Source of the DNA: JAIXUI01 sp943373175
Lineage (GTDB): Bacteria > Bacteroidota > Bacteroidia > UBA7662 > JAIXUI01
Direction: 5' to 3'
DNA length: 64,000 bases
Assembly: GCA_943373175.1 (NCBI GenBank)
Contig: CALSBM010000005.1
Coordinates: 14,564-78,563, forward strand
The notes under the pieces were generated by a model. That model was not told where the DNA came from. It made no database searches and worked only from the letters and a program-made list of their open reading frames with translations. The position numbers and the translations under genes were made by a program. Positions 54,536 to 62,372 of the stretch are shown piece by piece. Each line of letters begins with the position of its first letter. Within the stretch, counting starts at the first letter, position 1.

Positions 54536-54595
54536 AAAAAATCCCAGCAGAACCACCAGCCGGGACTAACCACTAAACTAAACAACGATGACCAT
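54536..54595 (-). promoter_or_regulatory. orphan attenuator-like element (mini-ORF plus terminator hairpin)
   Basis: On the minus strand, TCCCGGC (54565-54559) pairs with GCTGGGA (54548-54542) through one G-U pair, and a run of six T follows (54541-54536): a good Rho-independent terminator. Just upstream, at 54595-54578, is a mini-ORF, ATG GTC ATC GTT GTT TAG (Met-Val-Ile-Val-Val), of the kind found in branched-chain amino acid attenuators. No minus-strand gene ends before it and no ilv/leu gene follows; the next minus-strand gene, the cyclase, starts about 350 nt downstream. Confidence 0.45.
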
Positions 54596-54684
54596 AGCAC
54601 TCGAAGTTTTAAGAATAAAAACCGCCAAAATCTTGGTTTGTTTGGCATGATATAGAATTTGTTCCATTCCCTCTTAACCTGCTG

Positions 54685-54692
54685 TATCTTCG
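54685..54692 (+). promoter_or_regulatory. variant -7 promoter element of ribH
   Basis: TATCTTCG followed by CC lies 4 nt before the ribH ATG at 54697. It differs from TAnnTTTG at one base. Confidence 0.4.
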
Positions 54693-54696
54693 CCTT

Positions 54697-55194
54697 ATGG
54701 CAACAGCTCAGCAAACTGGCAATCATGCGCAGTTTTCCGGACTTCAAAACCCTTCTGCGTATTCGGTAGGGATAGCAGTAGCAGAATGGAACGACGATAT
54801 CACCGGCATTTTGGCGTCTGGAGCTCGCCAGGCACTGCTCGATGCCGGCATTCCCGAACATCAGATTCGCCTCTACACGGTAGCGGGAAGCTATGAACTG
54901 CCACTTGCCTCAGCGTATCTCCTCGATAGTGGCTGTGATGCCGTGGTTGCTCTTGGCTGCCTCATCAAAGGCGATACTCCTCACTTTGAATACATCTCAG
55001 AAGCAGTAACTCAGGGAATCATGCGTCTGAACCTCGACACGCACAAGCCGGTAATCTTCGGGGTACTGACTACGCTCACGCATCAGCAGGCTTTGGAGCG
55101 TGCCGGTGGAAGTTTGGGAAATAAAGGTTATGAGGCCGCGGTAGCCGCTCTCAAAATGCTCAAGCTTAAGGCTGATCTCGATCAGGGTCGCTGA
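54697..55194 (+). CDS. ribH: 6,7-dimethyl-8-ribityllumazine synthase
   Basis: RibH makes lumazine for riboflavin synthesis and often assembles into 60-mers. The 165-residue protein has the family motifs AVAEWNDDITGILASGARQALLD, VAGSYELPLASAYL, ALGCLIKGDTPHFEYIS and GVLTTLTHQQALERAGG. Its 3' end overlaps the convergent histidine kinase gene by 29 nt. No other rib genes are nearby. Confidence 0.97.
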   Translation: MATAQQTGNHAQFSGLQNPSAYSVGIAVAEWNDDITGILASGARQALLDAGIPEHQIRLYTVAGSYELPLASAYLLDSGCDAVVALGCLIKGDTPHFEYISEAVTQGIMRLNLDTHKPVIFGVLTTLTHQQALERAGGSLGNKGYEAAVAALKMLKLKADLDQGR

Positions 55195-57736
55195 TTGGCG
55201 GGCTTTGCTTGTCCTGGAAATAGAGTCTGAGGGTTAATCCTTCATCTACCTTTCCTTCGGCTTCAATTCTTCCGCCGAGAGCCTCTAACTGCGTTTTCGC
55301 TAAGAACAAGCCGAGGCCTTTACTGTCTGTGTTGTTGTGAAAACGCTGATATAATCCAAATAGCCGATCCTTGTACCGCTCAGTGTCGAGTCCTTGCCCA
55401 TTATCCTGAAAGGTAAGACGTAGCTCTTCACCCACTTTATCCATTCCTATACGAATGGTGAGCGTGCGTTTGTTGGAACGGTATTTCAGGGAGTTGGTGA
55501 TAAGGTTCAGCAGGATACCTTCCAAGTAGGTGCGGTTGAACCACAACCGGGGAAATTGCTGAAAATCGAATTGCCAAACTACTTTCTCTTTCTCCAAGGC
55601 ACAAGACACCTGCTGCTGTAACCGCTCAATCAGTTCGTCAAGCCTTAGCCATTCCTTATCAGTGCGTGCTTTGTTTCTGACTATCAGGATTTCGTTCAGG
55701 TCAGAGATTGTTTCGTGTAATTGCTCACCGCTTTTCTTAAGCCCGAGGTAGATGTCATTAAGTTCTTCCTCACTCTGGTTCTTATAGTCCAGAAGTTCCA
55801 ACAACCCAATTAAGTTGGCAATAGGTGCACGAAGGTTGTGCGAGGTGATGTAGGTAAACTGGCGCAAGTCCTGGTTGCTGCCGATGAGTTCGTGCATCAA
55901 ATGTTCCTTCTCCGCTTGAACCTGATGCAAGGCGGTTACGTCGCGGCCAATGGCGTAAACCAAGCCTGTTAGTGCATCGAACTTGGCCGACCATTCGTTC
56001 ATGACAATTTTGCCATTCTTATGGTAGTATCGGTTATTGAAGTTACGCACTTCTTCTCCTTCAAGAATGATTTTATAGATGTCTCGAGTAGCCTGTTGGT
56101 CTTCCGGGAGGATAAAATCCATGAACGATTTGCCAATCATTTCTTCCGGCTCGTAACCCCAGTTTTTATAGCAGGCCTTGCTCAAGCTTATGAAGAATCC
56201 GTCGATGCTACATGAACATATCGCATCAATAGATTCATTGAAAATACGGTCTAAGGCTTTCGATTTTTCCTGAATAAGGCCCTCCATCCTGTATTGTTCG
56301 GATAAATCAACTAAGGCTTTGTTAATCAGCACATTTCCCGATCCATCTTTGAAGATCAGGGACAATACTTCAACCGGAAAGGTTGAGCCATCTTTTTTTA
56401 TTCCGGTGAGAATGGAGGTATTTTCACCTGTTAGACTTCTCTTCTCTGAATAAGCATTTAATTCATTTTCATTATTACTGAAAAGCTGATACCGGGTTAA
56501 CTCAGTAAACTCCTCGGCGGTGTAGCCGAACATTGAAAACGCAAGGTTGTTGGCGTTGATTATCAGGCCTGCTTCATTAGTTTGAAGCAATGCTACGGGG
56601 CAATAAAGGAAAGAACTGCGATAAAGCCATTCGTTGTAGCGGACACTTTCCCGGTTAAGTTTATCTTGGGTGATGTCTTGAAAGATGCCAAACATTCTCA
56701 AGGTTTTTCCATCCCGAAAATCGGTCTTTCCTTTAGCCCGAACCCAAATGTTTCGCCCCTTTTGGGTGATGATTTCACATTCAATATCAAAAGGCTTTCC
56801 TTCGTTGAGCGCCAGTTCTACTGCCTTACTAACCAAATCCCGATTAGTACCTTCTTTATAAAAGTTAATAGCACTCTCAACCGAGGGCACATAGTCTTCT
56901 GGGACTTCGTGTATGCGCTTGGTTTGTTGAGACCAGATTAATTCATTGGAAGCCGGATAATATTCCCAATATCCGATTTCGCCTGCAATAGCCATTTCCT
57001 CCAGCATTTGACGGGTATTCATCAAATCGTGGATATCGAGCATTACTCCAGACCACTCAATGCTGCCATCGGGTTGTTTCTGAGGGTTGGCCATTCCTTC
57101 GGCCCAGCGGTAATGGTGAGATTTTGTCTTTAGCCGTACTGATTTCTGCCAAGGGGATAGCTCTCGAGCAGAATCATGGATAGATTGATAGAACTCTGGA
57201 AGATCCTCGGGGTGAACATTTTCACTGAGAAAGTCTTCTGCCCTTCCAACTCTATTTTCGTTAAGAACAAAATGAGTCTGGCGTCCTCTGGCAAAATACA
57301 AGAAGGACATTTCCCCATTAAGATTCAGGCTAAAGCGAAATAGAAAGGCAGGAATTGTTTGAGTAAGCGACTGAAACAAGGCATTCTCGTCCTGTTTTCC
57401 CGGATTAAGATTCCGATAGCGATCTGCCGGAAGGGTCAGTAATCCGATAAGCTCCGGTTCGGCTGAAATTAATTGCCATTCAGCGCAGTCTATCCGTTGT
57501 TGCTTGTTTCTTGAAGTAATGGCAACTTGATTTTCCTTAAGACCTGATAGCCTCTGGAGAAGTAGTTCACACTCTTCGCGGTTGAAAATATCTTGAAGAA
57601 AACTTGGTTTATTCTGCTTGGAAAGCACATTTTGCACGCATTCGTTTACCTCAGACACCTTACCGTTAGCTTCAACCACCATCGCCATGATTGAATTGCT
57701 GCGACCCAGAAATGTATCAGAAGTAAAATGAACCAT
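55166..57736 (-). CDS. multi-PAS sensor histidine kinase
   Basis: The 856-residue cytoplasmic protein has several PAS-type modules (visible hallmarks YRWAEGMANPQKQPDGSI, IWVRAKGKTDFRDG, MFGYTAEEFTEL, WGYEPEEMIGKSFMDFI). It then has the HisKA motif FTYITSHNLRAPIANLIGLLELL, the N-box LLNLITNSLKYRS, the G1-box FQDNGQGLDT and the G2-box KGLGLFLAKTQLEALGG. It has no transmembrane region, so it probably senses an intracellular or diffusible signal. No response regulator is adjacent; it is an orphan kinase. Its 3' end overlaps ribH by 29 nt. Confidence 0.92.
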   Translation of the reverse strand: MVHFTSDTFLGRSNSIMAMVVEANGKVSEVNECVQNVLSKQNKPSFLQDIFNREECELLLQRLSGLKENQVAITSRNKQQRIDCAEWQLISAEPELIGLLTLPADRYRNLNPGKQDENALFQSLTQTIPAFLFRFSLNLNGEMSFLYFARGRQTHFVLNENRVGRAEDFLSENVHPEDLPEFYQSIHDSARELSPWQKSVRLKTKSHHYRWAEGMANPQKQPDGSIEWSGVMLDIHDLMNTRQMLEEMAIAGEIGYWEYYPASNELIWSQQTKRIHEVPEDYVPSVESAINFYKEGTNRDLVSKAVELALNEGKPFDIECEIITQKGRNIWVRAKGKTDFRDGKTLRMFGIFQDITQDKLNRESVRYNEWLYRSSFLYCPVALLQTNEAGLIINANNLAFSMFGYTAEEFTELTRYQLFSNNENELNAYSEKRSLTGENTSILTGIKKDGSTFPVEVLSLIFKDGSGNVLINKALVDLSEQYRMEGLIQEKSKALDRIFNESIDAICSCSIDGFFISLSKACYKNWGYEPEEMIGKSFMDFILPEDQQATRDIYKIILEGEEVRNFNNRYYHKNGKIVMNEWSAKFDALTGLVYAIGRDVTALHQVQAEKEHLMHELIGSNQDLRQFTYITSHNLRAPIANLIGLLELLDYKNQSEEELNDIYLGLKKSGEQLHETISDLNEILIVRNKARTDKEWLRLDELIERLQQQVSCALEKEKVVWQFDFQQFPRLWFNRTYLEGILLNLITNSLKYRSNKRTLTIRIGMDKVGEELRLTFQDNGQGLDTERYKDRLFGLYQRFHNNTDSKGLGLFLAKTQLEALGGRIEAEGKVDEGLTLRLYFQDKQSPPISDPDRDQP

Positions 57737-57822
57737 AACAGTTATACAAAGTACTTAATTTAATTATTTAAGCATTACGCCCAAAAATTAAATTATAAAA
57801 AAATTTATGTGACGCATAGAAA

Positions 57823-57860
57823 AAGCCTTATGGCTATTCTTCCTCTGAGGAGCCAGGCTT
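57823..57860 (-). terminator. terminator overlapping the stop of the gltX partner gene
   Basis: AAGCCT (57823-57828) pairs with AGGCTT (57855-57860) and GGCT (57832-57835) with AGCC (57851-57854). On the minus strand a T-rich tail follows. The stem begins inside the last codons of the 61-residue gene and ends its transcript before the histidine kinase gene. Confidence 0.7.
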
Positions 57861-58019
57861 AAGCTTCGTCAGTTTTTTATCTTCAACATTTTCATTCAAA
57901 AACGCATTGATGGTACTAATATCTAACGAGGTGCGTATCTCTCCCATATTGCTGAAGTTGACATCGAGCCCTTCTAACTGCGGATTTACCGCCGGTTTGT
58001 CTTTCTTTTTTCTGGCCAT
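57834..58019 (-). CDS. small charged protein coupled to gltX
   Basis: A 61-residue protein starting MARKKKDKPAVNPQLEGLD, with a basic N-terminus and an acidic C-terminus (PGSSEEE). I recognise no domain. Its ATG overlaps the gltX stop in an ATGA, and a terminator overlaps its end, so it is a real translated partner of gltX. Similar short genes after gltX may occur in relatives, but I cannot confirm that here. It has no signal peptide. Confidence 0.75.
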   Translation of the reverse strand: MARKKKDKPAVNPQLEGLDVNFSNMGEIRTSLDISTINAFLNENVEDKKLTKLKPGSSEEE

Positions 58020-59545
58020 CAGCCTAAAACTTGCTGTGCTAATTTAAGGCGACTGATGCATTCTTCCTGGCCAAGCAGACTGGCCATTTCAAATAGTGCC
58101 GGACCAGAGCCTTGCCCAGAGAGGGCAAGTCTTAAAGACTGGAGTATGGCATTCGCTTTTATTCCTGATTTTTCACTGGCCAGCCGGAAGGCGGCCTCAA
58201 CTTCGGCTGCTTCAAAATCAATCATGCCCTCAAAAGTATGTGCCAGTGTCAACATAAATTGTCCGGTTTCCGCATTCCACTTTTTGGCTTTCACCTGCTC
58301 ATCGTATTCCGTAGGAATTTCAAAAAAGAACGCGCTCGAATTCCAGAAGTCCGAAACTAAGGTCCAGCGTTCTTTCATAAGCCTGCAAACTTCTTCTACA
58401 TAAATTTTGTTGAAATCGAGCCCACGCTTTTGTAGCTCGGGCATAACGGCTTTCGCCAGTTCCACATCCGGTTGAAGGCGAAGATATTGCTGATTGAACC
58501 AGTTGAGTTTGTTGAAGTCGTAGCGTGCGCCGTGTTTTTGTATGCGTTCTACGGAAAACGTATGAATAAGTTCTTCCATACTGAAGACCTCGCGGTTATC
58601 GCCTGGATTCCAGCCTAATAATGCCAAAAAGTTGATATAGGCTTGTGGGAAATAGCCAGTTTCGCGGTATCCGGGAGTAACGTCTCCGGTTTCGGGGTTA
58701 GTCCAACTTGTGGCGTAAAAAGGTAGGCCGAGGCGGTCGCCGTCGCGTTTGCTTAATTTGCCGTCCCCATCAGGCTTTAGTAACAAAGGCAAGTGTGCAA
58801 ACTCCGGCATTTGCTCCTCCCAACCGAATGCCCTGTAAAGGAGCAGATGCAATGGAGTTGAGGGAAGCCATTCTTCGCCCCGAATTACGTGGCTGATGTC
58901 CATCAGGTAATCATCAACAACGTTAGCGAGGTGATAGGTAGGCATGCCGTCGCTTTTAAACAACACTTTATCGTCGAGTTGAGCGGTATTCACAACTACC
59001 CAGCCTCGAATCATGTCTTTTACTTTCACTTCCTCTTGGCGTGGCATGCGGAAGCGGATAACATAAGAATCCCCTGCTTGTAGCCTGCGTTGAACTTCGT
59101 CGTGCGGAAGGCTAAGCGAGTTTTTCATGTTGACCCGCGTAATTGAATTGTATTGAGGCGAAGCAACCTGAGCGGCTTTGAGGCGCTCGCGCATAGAATC
59201 TAATTCTTCCTCAGAGTCAAAAGCGTAATAGGCGTGGCCCGAGGCAACTAATTGTTCAGCATACTGCCGATACATGGCTTTGCGCTCGCTCTGGCGGTAA
59301 GGGGCGTGCGGGCCGCCGAGATGTACGCCTTCATCAAAGTGAATTCCACACCACGACAATGATTCGATGATGAAGTCTTCAGCACCGGGTACAAACCGTG
59401 TCTGGTCTGTGTCTTCTACTCTCAGGATAAACGTGCCACCATGTTGTTTAGCAAAAAGGTAGTTAAACAAAGCAGTGCGGACGCCTCCCGGGTGTAATGG
59501 ACCGGTAGGACTTGGGGCAAAACGGACTCGAACTGAACGGCTCAT
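58019..59545 (-). CDS. gltX: glutamate-tRNA ligase
   Basis: GluRS charges tRNA(Glu), and often tRNA(Gln) in species without GlnRS. The 508-residue protein has FAPSPTGPLHPGGVRTALFNYL, YHLANVVDDYLMDISHVIRGEEWL and KLSKRDGDRLG, the KMSKS-type motif. The HIGH-type motif reads HPGG (residues 18-21) instead of the common HIGG/HLGG. The ATG at 59545 lies 20 nt downstream of an exact promoter box. It is followed by the small coupled gene. Confidence 0.97.
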   Translation of the reverse strand: MSRSVRVRFAPSPTGPLHPGGVRTALFNYLFAKQHGGTFILRVEDTDQTRFVPGAEDFIIESLSWCGIHFDEGVHLGGPHAPYRQSERKAMYRQYAEQLVASGHAYYAFDSEEELDSMRERLKAAQVASPQYNSITRVNMKNSLSLPHDEVQRRLQAGDSYVIRFRMPRQEEVKVKDMIRGWVVVNTAQLDDKVLFKSDGMPTYHLANVVDDYLMDISHVIRGEEWLPSTPLHLLLYRAFGWEEQMPEFAHLPLLLKPDGDGKLSKRDGDRLGLPFYATSWTNPETGDVTPGYRETGYFPQAYINFLALLGWNPGDNREVFSMEELIHTFSVERIQKHGARYDFNKLNWFNQQYLRLQPDVELAKAVMPELQKRGLDFNKIYVEEVCRLMKERWTLVSDFWNSSAFFFEIPTEYDEQVKAKKWNAETGQFMLTLAHTFEGMIDFEAAEVEAAFRLASEKSGIKANAILQSLRLALSGQGSGPALFEMASLLGQEECISRLKLAQQVLG

Positions 59546-59565
59546 GCGCTATATTAAAAGGAGTG

Positions 59566-59573
59566 CAAAGATA
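59566..59573 (-). promoter_or_regulatory. -7 promoter element of gltX
   Basis: Minus-strand TATCTTTG followed by CACTCC is an exact TAnnTTTG match. A TTG 20 nt further upstream (59596-59594) fits the -33 element, making this the best two-part promoter in the window. The ATG is 20 nt downstream. Confidence 0.7.
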
Positions 59574-59658
59574 CGAGGCTAAGCCGCTTTCCTCAATATT
59601 TCACCTTGGCCATTCCCTACACCAAAATATTTGTGTAAACGATTGTAATCAGGATTTT

Positions 59659-60147
59659 ATGTGCGAATATTGTTTTATGTTACTTTTACTTGGTCGAGGT
59701 TCAGTTAATATAGCACTCCTTTTATTTATTGCCTTGCAGCTTTGTTCTTGTGAGAAAGAAGGAACTCCACCTGACCCCAACGAGAGTCCGGTGTGCAAAA
59801 TGTCGGATACTTTAAGTGGTAATTACCAAGTTAAATATGTTCGGATTGATGCCAATACCGGAGTTTCCGAAAACCCGAAAGACTCTTTGCTGACCTTTGA
59901 AAAAATAGCCGGTTGTGGTTTGAAAGCAATTGGCCAGCCGTTGAAACTGGTGAGAACTATTGAAACTACTACTCCTTCGGGTATCATTAAGAAGCACCAA
60001 TATGTGGATGCTGGTGGTGGAAATCCTAATTACAGCACCGATGCCTATTTCTTTGTTACTCCTGACGACTCTATTCAATTTCAAATCTTCGAGAATTTAG
60101 GAAATGGCAATGCCTATTACCACGACTTCAAAGGCAAACGCTTTTAA
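59659..60147 (+). CDS. small lipoprotein of unknown function
   Basis: From ATG 59659 (an alternative is 59677) the product has 162 residues with a hydrophobic signal sequence and a candidate lipobox ending LQLCSC. The mature part (SPVCKMSDTLSGNYQVKYVRI onward) looks like a compact beta-sheet domain with several aromatic residues and Gly/Asn-rich C-terminus. I do not recognise the family. It overlaps the next secreted protein gene by about 44 nt and is probably coexpressed with it. Earlier starts run through the promoter region of gltX. Confidence 0.65.
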   Translation: MCEYCFMLLLLGRGSVNIALLLFIALQLCSCEKEGTPPDPNESPVCKMSDTLSGNYQVKYVRIDANTGVSENPKDSLLTFEKIAGCGLKAIGQPLKLVRTIETTTPSGIIKKHQYVDAGGGNPNYSTDAYFFVTPDDSIQFQIFENLGNGNAYYHDFKGKRF

Positions 60148-60658
60148 CTTCAGGCAGTGGCTATGGCTGCTGCTTTTTTTATGTTTCGGTTCGAAAGCAT
60201 TCGCTCAGGCGGGGTCATTTCCTGCTCGTTATCAGGGTGTTTGGCGCGGTGTCATGGAAATTTGGAACGGCAATAGTCGGGTCGATACTTTCCCTGTGGA
60301 GTTTAAGCTAACGCCAATTCAGGGAGCTATGAAATACTCGTTTTATATGGCTTATGAAAATCCGAAAATGCCTCTCACCAAATTTTACAGCTTATTAGTG
60401 GTGGATTCCGTGAAAGGATTTTACCTCTTGGATGAAGGCCAAAACTTGCAGCTTCCCCAGCAGGAAATAGGCGGTTGTCTTTTTGGCCAAATCGAGAATG
60501 CAGGGCAGTACATTAGCCATGTACTCAGACCTGAAGGCGATGCATTAGTATTCGAATTAGCCGTTGCCGACTTCCCAGATAAAATTCCTTCGGATAAAGT
60601 TCGAAAAGTACCGGTGAAGCAACTTCAGCGCGCAAGAATGTGGAAGGTTAAAGGGTAA
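60104..60658 (+). CDS. secreted protein of unknown function
   Basis: A 184-residue protein with a signal peptide (QWLWLLLFLCFGSKAFAQAG) and a mature region, FPARYQGVWRGVMEIWNG onward, that looks like a small beta-barrel or lipocalin-like fold. No family was recognised. Its start overlaps the preceding lipoprotein gene by 44 nt (ATG 60110 is an alternative). A C-terminal basic stretch, KQLQRARMWKVKG, ends it. Confidence 0.65.
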   Translation: MAMPITTTSKANAFNFRQWLWLLLFLCFGSKAFAQAGSFPARYQGVWRGVMEIWNGNSRVDTFPVEFKLTPIQGAMKYSFYMAYENPKMPLTKFYSLLVVDSVKGFYLLDEGQNLQLPQQEIGGCLFGQIENAGQYISHVLRPEGDALVFELAVADFPDKIPSDKVRKVPVKQLQRARMWKVKG

Positions 60659-60806
60659 TTGCGTTAACATTTCCCCTTACTGTAGTGGTATTGGCTGACT
60701 TGTCCTTTCGAAAAGTGCATTTTCCTTACGAAGAACGAACGATAGCATAGTGCTATGATTTCGTCTTCAATACAACAAAGCGTATTTTTTATACAACTTA
60801 TCGCGC

Positions 60807-61802
60807 TCAGTTTCCGAGCTGAATTTCGGTTGAATCTCCTATGTTCAATGATTGTACGGAGCCAGTTACAGAAGAGTCGTTGCCGATGAGTGAATACGCC
60901 AGATTGATGTCTCTCAATTTAGCATATTCTCCAATGATAGACTCCTGGATTAGGCAGTTTTCGATATCAGCATTAGCGCCAACCGATACGTTAGGCCCGA
61001 TTACTGAAAACTTGATTTTAGCTTCGGGGTGTATGCTTACCGGTGGAACAATAATGCAGTCTTGAAAATGAAGCGGCACTTCCGGATTCAAGCGTTTAAG
61101 CAATACAGCATTGGTTTCTAACACAATTTCCTTCTGCCCGCAATCAAACCACTGACGCACTTCAAAAGGCACCATTGGATTTCCGGCTTCAATCAAATGC
61201 ATTAAGGCGTCGGTAAGCTGAAACTCTCCAAGAGATTTATGCTCCTGCTTGATTAGCATGTCTAAGGTCTCAAGCAATGCCGGAAGTTGCCGAATGTAGT
61301 ACAATCCTGTGAGTGCAACGTTGCTTTTAGGAATCCGGGGTTTTTCAATCAACTTTTTAATAAACCCTGATGCCTTATCGATTTCTGCTACACCAAACAA
61401 AGCAGGGTTATCCACTTTTTTCACACCCAGCACACTATGGTGAGAAGAAACAAACTGACGATAGTCAATATCGATAACCGAATCACCCAGAATAATGAGT
61501 GCTTCTTTTTCGCCTTCCAAAGCATCAGAACAGAGCCAAAGTGCATGGCCGATGCCTTCGCTTTGGTGTTGTGCCACATAAGTGACTTTCAGTTCTGGAT
61601 AATGCTGTTTAACGTAATCCCGGATTTTATCACCAAGATAACCCAGTACCAGCACGAACTCTTGAAAACCATCTGCTATGAGTTTGTCAATAATATGACC
61701 CAGAATGGCCTTTCCGGCCAAAGGGATTAACGCTTTGGGATGGGTAAAGGTGTGGGGTTTCAGCCGGGCTCCCTTGCCCGCTACCGGAATGACCACTTTC
61801 AT
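60807..61802 (-). CDS. sugar-1-phosphate nucleotidyltransferase with beta-helix C-terminus
   Basis: The 331-residue enzyme begins MKVVIPVAGKGARLKPHTF and HPKALIPLAGKAILGHIIDKL, the GxGxRLxPxT...PK signature that binds the NTP. GHALWLCSDAL and the strand IILGDSVIDID follow. A C-terminal left-handed beta-helix has isoleucine/valine-rich hexad repeats (IGPNVSVGANADI, IGEYAKLRDI). This is the RmlA-like/long-form glucose-1-phosphate thymidylyl- or uridylyltransferase type. The nucleotide and sugar are not determinable. It may feed the polysaccharide genes elsewhere. A TATCTTGCCGCC sequence lies immediately before the ATG. Confidence 0.88.
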   Translation of the reverse strand: MKVVIPVAGKGARLKPHTFTHPKALIPLAGKAILGHIIDKLIADGFQEFVLVLGYLGDKIRDYVKQHYPELKVTYVAQHQSEGIGHALWLCSDALEGEKEALIILGDSVIDIDYRQFVSSHHSVLGVKKVDNPALFGVAEIDKASGFIKKLIEKPRIPKSNVALTGLYYIRQLPALLETLDMLIKQEHKSLGEFQLTDALMHLIEAGNPMVPFEVRQWFDCGQKEIVLETNAVLLKRLNPEVPLHFQDCIIVPPVSIHPEAKIKFSVIGPNVSVGANADIENCLIQESIIGEYAKLRDINLAYSLIGNDSSVTGSVQSLNIGDSTEIQLGN

Positions 61803-61807
61803 GGCGG

Positions 61808-61814
61808 CAAGATA
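61808..61814 (-). promoter_or_regulatory. possible shortened -7 element before the nucleotidyltransferase gene
   Basis: Minus-strand TATCTTG followed by CCGCC, 5 nt before the ATG at 61802. It is like TAnnTTTG with one T missing, and resembles TACCTTGCC before the PadR gene. Confidence 0.35.
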
Positions 61815-61843
61815 CAGCCAAAAAACGGGGGAATATTGATTGA

Positions 61844-62329
61844 TTACTGAGTGTTCGTCAACCTGAATTTTAGTAACGGTAAGTCTTGCTTGTTCAACAG
61901 CATTAATTCTGTGCCTTCCAACCGAAGCTTAACGGTTTTTTCTAATCCAAGCATAAAAGCGGATTCAATATGGCCTTCCATGCAGTCAAGTAGGGTGTTT
62001 TGGGCAATGCCAAATCGATAATTGCCGCTAACATCAAGGATTAAAGGGCATTGAAAACTGTTGCATCCACTAAAACCATACGCTACACTGTCCGCCATAT
62101 TAAATTGAATGAACGGAAGTCTTCTTCCTTTTTTACCTTGATAGGCTTTCTGATTGATTTCAACTAACCACCACTGACGACCTGATTGCAAGTTGAACTC
62201 CTGAGCACGCTTTTGTTGAAGTGGTCTCAAAAGAGGACGATTTGCTGCTTTAGTTGGTATGCAGTTCATCGCTTCTAAAAAACAAAGCAAAGAAACTACA
62301 ACACCTAACTTTAGTATCAGTTTGGTCAT
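61844..62329 (-). CDS. META/HslJ-domain envelope protein
   Basis: ATG 62329 gives 161 residues with a hydrophobic leader (LILKLGVVVSLLCFLEAM) and a META-type domain: WWLVEINQKA, FIQFNMADSVAYGFSGCNSFQ, LDCMEGHIESAF and VKLRLEGTELML. META/HslJ domains occur in envelope proteins, some linked to heat-shock and novobiocin tolerance in E. coli; the function here is open. The longer frame to 62428 overlaps the upstream gene and has no family support. Its start is 43 nt after the DUF5686 gene's stop, on the same strand. Confidence 0.75.
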   Translation of the reverse strand: MTKLILKLGVVVSLLCFLEAMNCIPTKAANRPLLRPLQQKRAQEFNLQSGRQWWLVEINQKAYQGKKGRRLPFIQFNMADSVAYGFSGCNSFQCPLILDVSGNYRFGIAQNTLLDCMEGHIESAFMLGLEKTVKLRLEGTELMLLNKQDLPLLKFRLTNTQ

Positions 62330-62372
62330 AGTCGCGAAACGAAATTCAGAGCGGGAAAGTATAAGGGTGAAA

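Larger units (their letters stand above)
54188..54696. other. 509-nt intergenic region with an attenuator-like element and ribH promoter
   Basis: It separates the divergent cyclase gene and ribH. It contains the minus-strand hairpin with T-run (54536-54565) and mini-ORF reported separately, and the ribH promoter box at 54685-54692. The cyclase promoter is not clear; TAAATTTC (54215-54208) is one mismatch off. Apparent longer minus-strand frames here are not gene-like. Confidence 0.5.

Noticed and set aside
54514..54861. 115-codon minus-strand frame across the ribH 5' end
   Set aside because: It runs antisense to ribH and through the hairpin with T-run. The amino acid sequence is tryptophan/leucine-rich and unlike a folded protein.
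59512..59658. N-terminal extension of the lipoprotein at 59659
   Set aside because: It would overlap the gltX 5' end and promoter. The signal sequence and lipobox start after ATG 59659.
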